Assembly (NCBI GenBank): GCA_000431135.1
Contig: HF987831.1
Location: 1-16,683, forward strand
Origin: Clostridium sp. CAG:590
GTDB lineage: Bacteria; Bacillota; Clostridia; Lachnospirales; Lachnospiraceae
DNA length: 16,683 bases
Direction: 5' to 3'
Shown: in pieces, positions 8,109 to 15,819 of the stretch
Numbering within the stretch: position 1 is the first letter of the stretch
Layout of the letters: every line of letters starts with the position of its first letter
The notes under the pieces: model-generated
The model's input: the letters and a program-made list of their open reading frames with translations, nothing else
Databases searched by the model: none
What the model was told of the DNA's origin: nothing
Program-made: the position numbers and the translations under genes

Positions 8109-9059
8109 TTACTGTTTTGACGTTGGTCTTACATTCGACTCAAACATTCTGCTATATCCAAGCCACTCGCTGTTTCCGTTATTATTCCCACCATCTAATA
8201 ATTCAATAAATCCTTCTAGTTTGGCATCTGTATTGTCTGCAAATGCGAGTGCAACCGCCTCGATCAAAGCAGGTTTCTTCGGCGAACCAAATTCCAACTC
8301 GCCATGATGCGCCAGTATACAGTGCTTCAACTCATTGCCCAGTTTGACAGGGAATCCCTCTATCTGCTTCATCTTCTCATCTAACATGATCGTACCGGTA
8401 ACAATATGACCGATCAACTGTCCCTCATCTGTGTAATCATTTTCCGGGAAAGAAGAGATTTCGCTCATCTTGCCAATATCATGACAAAGAGCTGCCGTAA
8501 TCAGCAAGTCATGATTCAGCACCGGATATCTCTTTACATAGAACTCACAAAGTCTTGCAACTGAAAGGCTATGCTCTAACAATCCACCCGCAAAATTGTG
8601 GTGCATCGTCTTTGCCGCAGAATGGATCTTAAATGCTTTTATAAAATCCGGATCGTCCACAAACACCATTTCCAACAGTTTGTGAAGATGTTCTTCTCTT
8701 ACCGTATGTATCAGTTCAACCAGTTCCTGATACATTTCATCTATATTACGTTTTGAACAAGGCATATAGTCAACCGGATCATACTCCCCTTCTTCTGCCT
8801 TTCTGACTCTTCGGATATTCAACTGTAAAGAGCCCTGAAAACTTACCACCTGTGCATCCACCTGAATATAATCCATGGATTCAAAATGTCCGATTCCATT
8901 CGACAGATCCCACACCTTACCATCGACAGATCCGGTCTTATCATGCAACTGCATGGAATAATAATTCTTTCCGGCCTTCGTCTGTAACGTCTTCTTATCC
9001 TTACATAAATAAATAGATGAGATCATATCTCCTTCTCTTAATTCTTTAATATATCGCAT
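8109..9059 (-). CDS. yhaM: 3'-5' exoribonuclease YhaM family (OB-fold + HD domain)
   Basis: A 316-residue protein matching the length and layout of YhaM, a 3'-5' exonuclease that trims RNA ends in Gram-positive bacteria. An OB-fold-like nucleic-acid-binding region covers about 1-90 (YYSMQLHDKTGSVDGKVWD, then DAQVVSFQGSLQLNIRRVR). The HD phosphohydrolase domain covers about 150-285: HNFAGGLLEHSLSV contributes His163, LCHDIGK the HD pair at 193-194, and a later LAHHGELEFGSPKKP the remaining metal ligands. ATG 9059 has a strong AGGAGG upstream. It lies 26 nt after the sensor kinase gene and 13 nt before mfd, linking RNA processing to the transcription-repair gene on the same likely transcript. 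Confidence 0.9.
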   Translation of the reverse strand: MRYIKELREGDMISSIYLCKDKKTLQTKAGKNYYSMQLHDKTGSVDGKVWDLSNGIGHFESMDYIQVDAQVVSFQGSLQLNIRRVRKAEEGEYDPVDYMPCSKRNIDEMYQELVELIHTVREEHLHKLLEMVFVDDPDFIKAFKIHSAAKTMHHNFAGGLLEHSLSVARLCEFYVKRYPVLNHDLLITAALCHDIGKMSEISSFPENDYTDEGQLIGHIVTGTIMLDEKMKQIEGFPVKLGNELKHCILAHHGELEFGSPKKPALIEAVALAFADNTDAKLEGFIELLDGGNNNGNSEWLGYSRMFESNVRPTSKQ

Positions 9060-9085
9060 ATTCTTGTCCTCCTACTATATTATTC

Positions 9086-10507
9086 TTATTTGCGTTCATT
9101 TGCCTTGGGCAGCGAGAATACAAACTCGCTTCCCACTCCCGGTGTACTGATCAGATCAATATGTTCTCCATGTGCCTTAATGATCTCTTTTGTAATAGAC
9201 AGACCTAATCCGGTTCCCTGTTTATCCTTTCCTCTTGATGGATCCGTCTTATAAAACCTGTCAAACACCTTATTCTGTTTGTCTTTTTCAATTCCCGGTC
9301 CGTCGTCCTTCACAGAGACAAATACTTTATCATTCTTATCATATACTGTAATTTGAATTTGTCCACCTTTGTGACTGAATTTGATTGCATTATCCACAAG
9401 ATTATAGATAACCTGACCAATCTTCATCTTATCCGCATACACAAAGGTATGCTCCGCCGGACAATTTAACCGCAGATCAATTTGTTTATTATCACATACA
9501 CCTTCCACCGTATTCCGTACTTCCCTTATAATGTCCACCACATCAAAGTTTTGTTTCTTCAGGATCGGACCATATGTATCAAAATCATTTAGTTCTAATA
9601 ATCCGGTCGTCAGCTTTGAAAGACGTTTTGATTCAGTCAACACAATGTTCAAATAACGGTCGTATTTTTCCACGGGAATTGTTCCGTCTAACATTGCCTC
9701 TAAATATCCTTTGATCGAAGTAAGCGGTGATCGGAAATCATGTGATATATTGGCAATAAAATTCTTTCTATATTCATCTAATTTACTCAGTTCGCTTGCC
9801 ATATATTCCAACGAATCAGAAAGTTCTCCAATCTCATCTTTTCTCTTTACTCCGGTTCTTGTATCAAAATTACCCTTCGCATATTCTCTTGCTGCATTAT
9901 TAAGCTTCGTAATCGGTCGTATTACCGTTCCGGAAAGATAAGCTAATACAACACCAACAACCAGTATCATAACAAGAAAAGGCATATACATAATGCTCAA
10001 CATATCATCCTGCAAACTTTCTAATTCTGTCATAGATGTATGCAGCACCAAATAGCCGTTTTGCCCGCTATCTGTATAGATCGGCAGACCAATACTGATC
10101 ACCGTTCCGGAGAACATCCCATAAAAATCACCTGTCATCGTAAATGTTTTCTTCAGGTTAATATCCTGATCGATCGCTTTCAGATTATACGGCAATTTTT
10201 CATAATTGGCAGGATTCGAAACCACGATCATTTTTCCGTTCGAATCAAAATACCAGACATTTGTCTTAAGAGCATCTTCAAATTCATTAAACCGCACCTG
10301 TAGATATTCCATTGAGGTAATACCCTGTACATAAGAAGTAATCGTCTGCTCCGATAACAAATTTGCTTCATTGATCAGATTGTTCTGTTTCTCCGATACC
10401 AGTGCCTTCTGTGTTGCATACGTTGTGTAACTACCCAGTGCAATAAATATACCAATCAGTAAAAGCACGATCACAATTATAACATTATCAAAAAATGTAC
10501 GTTTCAA
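9086..10507 (-). CDS. Membrane sensor histidine kinase (HAMP-HisKA-HATPase)
   Basis: A 473-residue two-component sensor. The first membrane segment is about 8-28. An extracytoplasmic sensing region runs about 30-168 and includes NVWYFDSNGKMIVV, typical of a PAS/Cache-like fold. The second membrane segment is about 170-192. HAMP covers about 193-245, and the HisKA box is ISHDFRSPL with the phospho-accepting His at about 255. The ATPase domain has the N box NLVDNAIKFS, the G1 box DDGPGIE, RFYK in the F box and GTGLGLSI as the G2 box. The start codon is TTG at 10507, with GGAGG seven nt upstream; there is no nearby ATG in frame. The gene follows its response regulator by 14 nt. The signal sensed cannot be read from the sequence; envelope sensing is inferred from topology. 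Confidence 0.93.
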   Translation of the reverse strand: MKRTFFDNVIIVIVLLLIGIFIALGSYTTYATQKALVSEKQNNLINEANLLSEQTITSYVQGITSMEYLQVRFNEFEDALKTNVWYFDSNGKMIVVSNPANYEKLPYNLKAIDQDINLKKTFTMTGDFYGMFSGTVISIGLPIYTDSGQNGYLVLHTSMTELESLQDDMLSIMYMPFLVMILVVGVVLAYLSGTVIRPITKLNNAAREYAKGNFDTRTGVKRKDEIGELSDSLEYMASELSKLDEYRKNFIANISHDFRSPLTSIKGYLEAMLDGTIPVEKYDRYLNIVLTESKRLSKLTTGLLELNDFDTYGPILKKQNFDVVDIIREVRNTVEGVCDNKQIDLRLNCPAEHTFVYADKMKIGQVIYNLVDNAIKFSHKGGQIQITVYDKNDKVFVSVKDDGPGIEKDKQNKVFDRFYKTDPSRGKDKQGTGLGLSITKEIIKAHGEHIDLISTPGVGSEFVFSLPKANERK

Positions 10508-10521
10508 TCCTAACCCTCCGG

Positions 10522-11226
10522 CTACTTCACTTCAAACTTATATCCGATGCCCCACACAGTAGCAATCGACCAGTTCTTTCCATCTTTAATCTTCTCCCGA
10601 ATTCGTTTTACGTGGACATCCACCGTTCGTGTATCCCCGATATAGTCATATCCCCAGATCTGATCTAACAACTGTTCTCTTGTAAACACCTGATTCGGAC
10701 TGCTTGCCAGAAAATATAACAATTCCATCTCCTTCGGCGGCATATCGATCGCCTTACCGTTATATATAACGGAATAACCGGTAAGATCGACCGTCAATCC
10801 GTCGTACTTCACACAGTCCTTTTCCTCTTCCGAAGCAGTCACATCAGCCGCCTCATTCTGGGACACTCGCCGGAGTACCGCCTGCACCCGTGCTACCAGT
10901 TCATTGGAATCAAAAGGTTTGATCATATAATCATCTGCCCCGATCTTAAGCCCTAATACTTTATCAAATACTTCCCCCTTGGCGGAAAGCATTATGATCG
11001 GCACATTACTGCTCTTTCGTATCTCCCGGCAGACATCATATCCATCTATTCCCGGCAGCATAATATCCAGCAATATTAACTGCGGTTTATATTCTTTAAA
11101 TTTCACTAACGCCTGTTCGCCATCTCCTACAATCTCTGTATCAAAACATTCTTTCAACAGATACAGTGAGATCAGCTCTGCAATATTCTCATCATCATCT
11201 ACGATCAAGATTCGTTTCTTCTCCAT
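10522..11226 (-). CDS. OmpR/PhoB-family response regulator
   Basis: A 234-residue transcription factor. The receiver domain (about 1-120) has the acidic pocket at Asp10-12, the phosphorylation site Asp54 in LLDIMLPG, Ser80 and Lys102 (MIKPF). A linker of about 15 residues rich in Glu and Ala leads to a winged-helix DNA-binding domain (about 140-234) with the recognition region RTVDVHVKRIREKI and the C-terminal hairpin TVWGIGYKFE. It is expected to bind direct repeats near target promoters once phosphorylated by the kinase encoded 14 nt downstream. ATG 11226 has AAGGAGG upstream. The 84-nt gap from mutS2 holds no clear terminator or consensus promoter, so read-through from mutS2 is likely, perhaps with a weak promoter of its own. 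Confidence 0.95.
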   Translation of the reverse strand: MEKKRILIVDDDENIAELISLYLLKECFDTEIVGDGEQALVKFKEYKPQLILLDIMLPGIDGYDVCREIRKSSNVPIIMLSAKGEVFDKVLGLKIGADDYMIKPFDSNELVARVQAVLRRVSQNEAADVTASEEEKDCVKYDGLTVDLTGYSVIYNGKAIDMPPKEMELLYFLASSPNQVFTREQLLDQIWGYDYIGDTRTVDVHVKRIREKIKDGKNWSIATVWGIGYKFEVK

Positions 11227-11310
11227 ACAAACCTCCTTCTTTCCTTACAGGTCATACTGATTGATTCGCTTACACGCCCAATCCGGTTTCTATTCTATAC
11301 CATATATGCT

Positions 11311-13701
11311 CTATAATTCTACAATTGTCACACCCGCATCGCCTTCCCCGAATTCACCTAACCGGAAAGACTTTACATACTTCTGACGTTTCAAATATTC
11401 ATGTACACCTTTCCGGAGTGCACCGGTTCCCTTTCCATGTACAATGCGGACCTGATTCAAATGTGACAGACAGGCATCATCCAAATACTTATCCAACTCC
11501 ATGATCGCCTCATCCACTGTCATTCCCAAAAGATTGATCTCCGGCTTGATATTCTTTGCCTTGTTCACCGATGCACGATACTGTGCGGTCTTTTGCTGTT
11601 TGGTCTGTTTCTCTTCTTTGACGATCTCTACATCACTGATCTTCACCGTACTCTGTAATATTCCCATCTGTACGGTAAGTTCCCCTTTTTGATTTGGAAG
11701 GGATCGAACGGTTCCATCCAGATTCAGACTGATCACATGCACGGAATCACCTAAATGAAAATCACTTGCTTTTGCTTTTGACTTCCGGTTTGAAGTCTTA
11801 TATTCTAACTTGCTATTCACGGATTTTAATTTATCCCGCAATTCGCCACGTGCCTTCTCCATCTCTTTATTACTGGCTGTCTGTGGTTTCTTCTCCCAGT
11901 TGTTATACTTCCGGATGGATTCATCTGCAAACGCCTTCGCTTCCTCTAAGATCTCTCTTGCTTCTTCTCTTGCATTACGGAGAATATCCTGTTTTCTCTG
12001 TTCGATATGCTCATTCTTAGAAGCTAACCGGTCTTTTAATTTTTGTATTTCCTCTTTATTGGCTGCAATCTCTGCCTGCTCCTGTTCAATCGTTCTTTTG
12101 GATTGTTCCAGATCCGCAAGCAGCGCCTCCATATCAACAGTGCTGCTGTCAATCTGTGACTTTGCACTTTCAATCACACGATCTGCCATCCCTAATTTCT
12201 TTGCAATCGCAAACGCATTGGATTTACCCGGAATTCCGATCAATAAATGATAAGTCGGACTTAAGGTTTCCACATCAAATTCACAACATGCATTTTCAAT
12301 ACCCGGTGTGGTCATGGCAAATGTCTTCAACTCACTGTAATGCGTCGTTGCCATGCACCGGATATCCCGGTTATGCAGATCATTCAATATGGATATGGCA
12401 AGTGCGGAACCCTCAACCGGATCCGTCCCACCGCCTAACTCATCAAACAAGACTAATGCGTGCGGTGTTGCATGTTTCATAATATATACCACATTTGTCA
12501 TATGGGAAGAAAATGTACTCAAATTCTGTTCAATACTCTGCTCATCCCCAATATCCGCAAATACATCCTCAAAAATCGCAAGTGTCGAACCCTGAAATGC
12601 CGGAATGTGCAATCCGGACTGTCCCATCAATGTAAGCAGTCCCAATGTTTTCAGCGATACCGTTTTACCACCTGTATTCGGTCCGGTAATGATCAGCATC
12701 GTATATTCATCCCCTAACCGGATATCTACCGGAACAACCGAATGACGTTCCAGCAACGGATGCCTTGCCTGTTTCAGATTGGTTCTGCCTTCCGTATTCA
12801 GTTCCGGTTCCGTACCATCATACGATTTGGCATAGGATGCTTTGGCAAAAATGAAATCCAGCTTTGTCAGCACTTCCACGTTACTTTCTAACGCATCCTT
12901 TGACAGTGCCACCTGTTCACTTAAACGAGCCAGGATCTTCTCGATCTCCATTGCCTCTTTTGCAGCTAATTCTTTCAGTTCATTATTCAGATTCACAACC
13001 GCCATAGGTTCGATAAAAAATGTAGAACCGGTTGATGACTGATCGTGCACCATACCCGGAAACTGTCCCTTGTACTCTGATTTAACCGGAATACAATACC
13101 GTCCGTTACGCATCGTAACAATTGTATCCTGCAACATGCTCTGATTCGTCTGTCTGGACACAATACCATTCAATACATCATGCACTTTACCGTTGGTTGC
13201 TTTCATGTTTCTCCGAATGTCTTTCAATGTTGCGGATGCATCATCCGCAATTTCATCCTCAGATAAAATACAACGATTGATCTCTCTTGATAAATGCTCT
13301 AACGGCATCAGGCTCTCAAAATATCCGGTCAGGGAATCCTGTCTGGTATTCACGCCTTCCTCGCCTTTGTCCTGCGATTGTTCCCCATATTGTCTGGCAT
13401 GTCCTGCAACCTGCAATAATTTTGCAACATCTAACAATTCCGGAATGGAAAGGCTTGCGCCTACCGCTACCCGCTTCATCGCCTCACCGATCGGATACAC
13501 CCCGGAAAAGGAAAGACTTCCCTGCTGATATACTCTCTTCAATGCATCCGCAGTCTCTTCCTGACTTTTTGTGATCTCCACCGGATCAGTGGATGGTTTT
13601 AACCGTTCACACATGCGCTTTCCTGCCGGACATGTTGCGAAGCTTGTCAACCGCTCAATGATCTTATAATATTCTAATACTCTTAATGTTCGCTTATTCA
13701 T
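11311..13701 (-). CDS. mutS2: MutS2 family ATPase with C-terminal Smr endonuclease domain
   Basis: A full-length 796-residue MutS2. The N-terminal core and lever region (about 1-300) has no mismatch-recognition domain, as is usual for MutS2. The ABC-type ATPase shows Walker A GPNTGGKTVSLKT at about 338 and Walker B with its signature region, FDELGGGTDPVEGSALA, at about 417. A long charged coiled coil spans about 515-640. The C-terminal Smr domain (about 720-796) has LLGMTVDEAIMELDKYLD and the HGKGTGALR loop. Family members suppress recombination and, in Bacillus, act on collided ribosomes; which role dominates here is not visible. ATG 13701 has AGGAA upstream. It has a promoter and a structured leader between it and the toxin-antitoxin pair. 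Confidence 0.96.
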   Translation of the reverse strand: MNKRTLRVLEYYKIIERLTSFATCPAGKRMCERLKPSTDPVEITKSQEETADALKRVYQQGSLSFSGVYPIGEAMKRVAVGASLSIPELLDVAKLLQVAGHARQYGEQSQDKGEEGVNTRQDSLTGYFESLMPLEHLSREINRCILSEDEIADDASATLKDIRRNMKATNGKVHDVLNGIVSRQTNQSMLQDTIVTMRNGRYCIPVKSEYKGQFPGMVHDQSSTGSTFFIEPMAVVNLNNELKELAAKEAMEIEKILARLSEQVALSKDALESNVEVLTKLDFIFAKASYAKSYDGTEPELNTEGRTNLKQARHPLLERHSVVPVDIRLGDEYTMLIITGPNTGGKTVSLKTLGLLTLMGQSGLHIPAFQGSTLAIFEDVFADIGDEQSIEQNLSTFSSHMTNVVYIMKHATPHALVLFDELGGGTDPVEGSALAISILNDLHNRDIRCMATTHYSELKTFAMTTPGIENACCEFDVETLSPTYHLLIGIPGKSNAFAIAKKLGMADRVIESAKSQIDSSTVDMEALLADLEQSKRTIEQEQAEIAANKEEIQKLKDRLASKNEHIEQRKQDILRNAREEAREILEEAKAFADESIRKYNNWEKKPQTASNKEMEKARGELRDKLKSVNSKLEYKTSNRKSKAKASDFHLGDSVHVISLNLDGTVRSLPNQKGELTVQMGILQSTVKISDVEIVKEEKQTKQQKTAQYRASVNKAKNIKPEINLLGMTVDEAIMELDKYLDDACLSHLNQVRIVHGKGTGALRKGVHEYLKRQKYVKSFRLGEFGEGDAGVTIVEL

Positions 13702-13735
13702 ATCTTAATTCCTATTCTTACCGAAAACACGTTAA

Positions 13736-13768
13736 GACCACATAGCATTCATCCTCTGCCATGTGGTC
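13736..13768 (-). promoter_or_regulatory. Hairpin in the mutS2 leader
   Basis: Minus-strand GACCACAT (13761-13768) pairs perfectly with ATGTGGTC (13736-13743). One mismatch, two further GC pairs and an 11-nt loop complete it. It lies between the predicted mutS2 start site near 13785 and the ribosome binding site. It has no T-run after it (next bases TTAACGTG), so it is better read as a leader structure than a terminator. Confidence 0.55.
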
Positions 13769-13791
13769 TGCTTGATTCCATAGATATTTAT

Positions 13792-13820
13792 ATTTTACAA
13801 CAGTTACCGTCATCCTGCAA
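13792..13820 (-). promoter_or_regulatory. Promoter of mutS2
   Basis: The minus strand has TTGCAG (-35, 13815-13820), 17 nt, then TAAAAT (-10, 13792-13797), predicting a start near 13785 and a leader of about 84 nt. It lies 35 nt beyond the higA stop, so mutS2 can be expressed independently of the toxin-antitoxin genes. Confidence 0.6.
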
Positions 13821-13855
13821 GCCGGGAAATAGACCTGTCTTTAACCCATTCATTT

Positions 13856-14152
13856 TTATGCGTAATGATATGTTTGAATACTTTCTATTTCTTCTTCCAT
13901 ATTCATCTTTGCATTACGCAAATCTATATCATTTTGAATATCCAGAAAATAAGAATCCGACACCCCAAAATACTTTGCAAGTCGAAGTGAAGTGTCCACT
14001 GTAATCTTTCTTCTGTCATGTAAAATATCCTGAATCCTTGACACAGGTACATGAATCTCCCGTGCTAATTTATATGCTGAAATATCCAAAGGTTCCATAA
14101 ATTCTTCTTTCAATATTTCGCTTACTTTTGGCGTTTCAATGATACGATTCAT
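13856..14152 (-). CDS. higA: HigA-type antitoxin, XRE-family DNA-binding protein
   Basis: A 98-residue antitoxin. A helix-turn-helix domain spans about 20-65 (ISAYKLAREIHVPVSRIQDILHDRRKITVDTSLRLAKYFGVSDSYFL), the classical HigA/VapI form. The acidic C-terminal tail (about 72-98) is the probable extra helix region. It should neutralise HigB by direct binding and repress the operon. Its ribosome binding site is exceptionally strong: AGGAGGTGA at 14159-14167, 6 nt before ATG 14152, overlapping the toxin stop codon. The toxin gene lies 13 nt upstream, the toxin-first order typical of hig loci. The contrast with the toxin's apparent lack of any Shine-Dalgarno suggests antitoxin excess is built in at translation. 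Confidence 0.93.
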   Translation of the reverse strand: MNRIIETPKVSEILKEEFMEPLDISAYKLAREIHVPVSRIQDILHDRRKITVDTSLRLAKYFGVSDSYFLDIQNDIDLRNAKMNMEEEIESIQTYHYA

Positions 14153-14165
14153 AATCAGTCACCTC

Positions 14166-14450
14166 CTAATGATAATCAACAATCTCGACATCACAAAAAT
14201 CGCACTGACCTATAACAAGAAAACAAATCCTATACTGATCATTGATTCTAATGCTATATTGTCCATTGCGATCACCTTGTAGTTGTTCAAGATGGTTCGC
14301 TGGTGGAACTCTTAAGTCCTCCACACTCTTCGCATTATCAATCATTATCAATTTTCTCAATGCAATTTTTTGAATGTTCTGTGGAAGTTTCTTCGAAAAT
14401 ATCTGATTATAGACTTTTTCTGTCTCTTTGTCCGCAAAACTCTTTATCAT
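14166..14450 (-). CDS. higB: HigB-type toxin, RelE-superfamily mRNA interferase
   Basis: A 94-residue toxin of the HigB/plasmid-maintenance killer family, normally a ribosome-dependent mRNA endonuclease. Family marks are the MIKSFADKETEKVYNQ start, LRKLIMIDNAKSVEDLRVPPANHLEQL in the middle, the GDRNGQYSIRINDQYRICF core and the C-terminal DVEIVDYH. The frame is open to an ATG at 14525 that would add 25 residues, but that ATG has no Shine-Dalgarno and lies upstream of a consensus promoter. ATG 14450 fits the usual family N terminus and is chosen. It too has no ribosome binding site: TATAAT lies just 6 nt upstream, so the message probably starts at the ATG itself. The pair sits between the C39-like peptidase gene and mutS2, all on the minus strand. 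Confidence 0.92.
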   Translation of the reverse strand: MIKSFADKETEKVYNQIFSKKLPQNIQKIALRKLIMIDNAKSVEDLRVPPANHLEQLQGDRNGQYSIRINDQYRICFLVIGQCDFCDVEIVDYH

Positions 14451-14461
14451 AATTAAATTAT
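14449..14461. promoter_or_regulatory. Possible HigA operator (6-1-6 inverted repeat)
   Basis: ATAATT-T-AATTAT is a perfect inverted repeat overlapping both the -10 box and the toxin start codon, where HigA binding would block transcription. The bases are all A/T, so chance palindromes are plausible. A second palindrome, TGTATACA, lies upstream at 14501-14508. Confidence 0.3.
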
Positions 14462-14485
14462 ACCCGTGTTGCGTGTATGTGTCAA
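14457..14485 (-). promoter_or_regulatory. Perfect-consensus promoter of higBA
   Basis: The minus strand reads TTGACA (14480-14485), a spacer of exactly 17 nt (14463-14479), and TATAAT (14457-14462). With normal -10 to +1 spacing, the first transcribed base is 14450, the A of the higB start codon. It is the only perfect match to the consensus promoter I found in the window. Confidence 0.88.
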
Positions 14486-14568
14486 CAGGATTAATATTAT
14501 TGTATACATTTTCCCATAATTTCATTACGGATTTTCATAAATATATATTCTTTCGCAATGACACAACA

Positions 14569-15600
14569 TCATCCCTTTACAAACACCCACAAGTTACTAA
14601 TCTGGTCTGCTAACGTATCATAATCCCACAACTGCCTGCTTCTGGTCAGGCTGTTCGGATCATTCACCCGGATCTTACCGTCCTCCGTTCCGGTTAATAC
14701 AATAAAATGTCCTACACTTGTGAAATCGCCCGGTCGCATACTGCATATGATCGGATGACCGCTCTCCAATTCATTATATATATTACTTTCACTTAAAGTT
14801 GTCTCCTGCCCAATCACCCCATATGTTCCAACATCGGTCATCAGACTCCATGCCGTTCCTACTCCATCTACATAATAACCATTATCCGTAGCATACTGTG
14901 CAATTGCATCCGGTGTAGCATCCTCATTCCCTGTCAATCCTAAGATCACCATGGATAGACAGGTCGGTGCACATCCCGACAATCCAATCACATTATCCCC
15001 ATAAGGAATATAACCCCATCGCTTGTCCCATTGCAGCAAAAGCGGAAATCTCTGTGACAATTCATTCTTTGTCAGCCAGCCCTCACCAGAACCATCTGCG
15101 TCGGGATACCCTTTTACAAAATCAATCATTTCCGGATTATTACAAAGTGCTACTAACAGTTTCTGTGGATACGCATCTGCATTATCATAGACTTCTTCAA
15201 ACTCCGGATATTCCTGTGCTAATGCCTGTAGCTTCTGCTGCACTTCATTCTCATCCAACACCTGTGGTGTATTAGATATATACTTAGAGTCCGGAACCAC
15301 GGTCGTTTTCTTTCCAAAACCAAATGCACCGATAACTCCCCCGATCAGACTTCCTACAATATGTATTGCCATATATATCCCTACGCATACGATCCCAATT
15401 CCAAGAATCTTTCTTCTCCTGCGCCGTCTTGCCAGCTTCTTTCTTCTTTTCTTCATCCTGATCTGTTGACGCCGGCTTACCCTCCTTGCTGTCTCTGATT
15501 TATTCTCTCCATGATGTTCTTCCCGTCCGGATAGTTCCTTATATATACCATCCCATACCTGAACTTCTTCTCTATCATCTAATTGTAATCCCATATCCAT
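14569..15600 (-). CDS. Membrane-anchored C39-like (papain-fold) peptidase
   Basis: A 343-residue protein with a Peptidase_C39-like domain at its C terminus. An acidic N tail (about 1-30) leads to a very basic stretch (about 39-64, RRQQIRMKKRRKKLARRRRRRK), a membrane segment (about 65-95) and an extracytoplasmic helical linker (about 110-180). The catalytic domain (about 185-343) opens with LLLQWDKRWGYIPYG. The likely triad is Cys210 in SGCAPTC, His298 in VGHFIVLTG and Asp314 in VNDPNS. Membrane topology places the active site outside the cell, so cleavage of a peptide or amide in the envelope is inferred; the substrate is unknown. The frame opens upstream, but ATG 15600 with AGGAGG seven nt before it is the best start. 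No ABC-transporter gene is adjacent, arguing against a bacteriocin-leader role. Confidence 0.82.
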   Translation of the reverse strand: MDMGLQLDDREEVQVWDGIYKELSGREEHHGENKSETARRVSRRQQIRMKKRRKKLARRRRRRKILGIGIVCVGIYMAIHIVGSLIGGVIGAFGFGKKTTVVPDSKYISNTPQVLDENEVQQKLQALAQEYPEFEEVYDNADAYPQKLLVALCNNPEMIDFVKGYPDADGSGEGWLTKNELSQRFPLLLQWDKRWGYIPYGDNVIGLSGCAPTCLSMVILGLTGNEDATPDAIAQYATDNGYYVDGVGTAWSLMTDVGTYGVIGQETTLSESNIYNELESGHPIICSMRPGDFTSVGHFIVLTGTEDGKIRVNDPNSLTRSRQLWDYDTLADQISNLWVFVKG

Positions 15601-15627
15601 AAAAAATCCTCCTATTCCGATCATGCC

Positions 15628-15647
15628 GATACAACTTACATTGTATC
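15628..15647. promoter_or_regulatory. 7-6-7 inverted repeat upstream of the C39-like gene
   Basis: GATACAA (15628-15634) and TTGTATC (15641-15647) form a perfect inverted repeat just 5' of the ribosome binding site. It could be an operator or a leader hairpin controlling the peptidase gene. I could not place a convincing promoter beside it. The rest of 15648-15806 shows AT-rich DNA with no credible gene. Confidence 0.4.
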
Positions 15648-15806
15648 TATCCTATCAGAACAAGAGGATTCATATATTCTCAAATCCTTATTAAATTCTT
15701 ACGATTTCATGACTTTTTTCATATTAGACACACAATGCCCTTAAAACGGATTTCATTATTACTGGTGTAGTAAGTTTGAAGAGACTTCTTAATCAATTTT
15801 AAAGAG

Positions 15807-15818
15807 TTGGAGCTCCAA
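15807..15818. repeat. 12-bp perfect palindrome over the TnpW-like ribosome binding site
   Basis: TTGGAGCTCCAA is self-complementary and covers the GGAG that serves the TnpW-like ORF, ending one base before the ATG. It might be a protein-binding site. Confidence 0.5.
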
Positions 15819-15819
15819 A

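Noticed and set aside
13736..13768. Intrinsic terminator after higA
   Set aside because: The stem is good but neither strand has a T-run directly after it, and it lies downstream of the predicted mutS2 promoter.
14451..14525. N-terminal 25-residue extension of HigB from ATG 14525
   Set aside because: No Shine-Dalgarno is present, the region contains the consensus promoter, and the family normally begins at the MIKSF start.
14526..14568. Terminator after the C39-like peptidase gene
   Set aside because: AT-rich, but no stem followed by a T-run could be found, so none is claimed.
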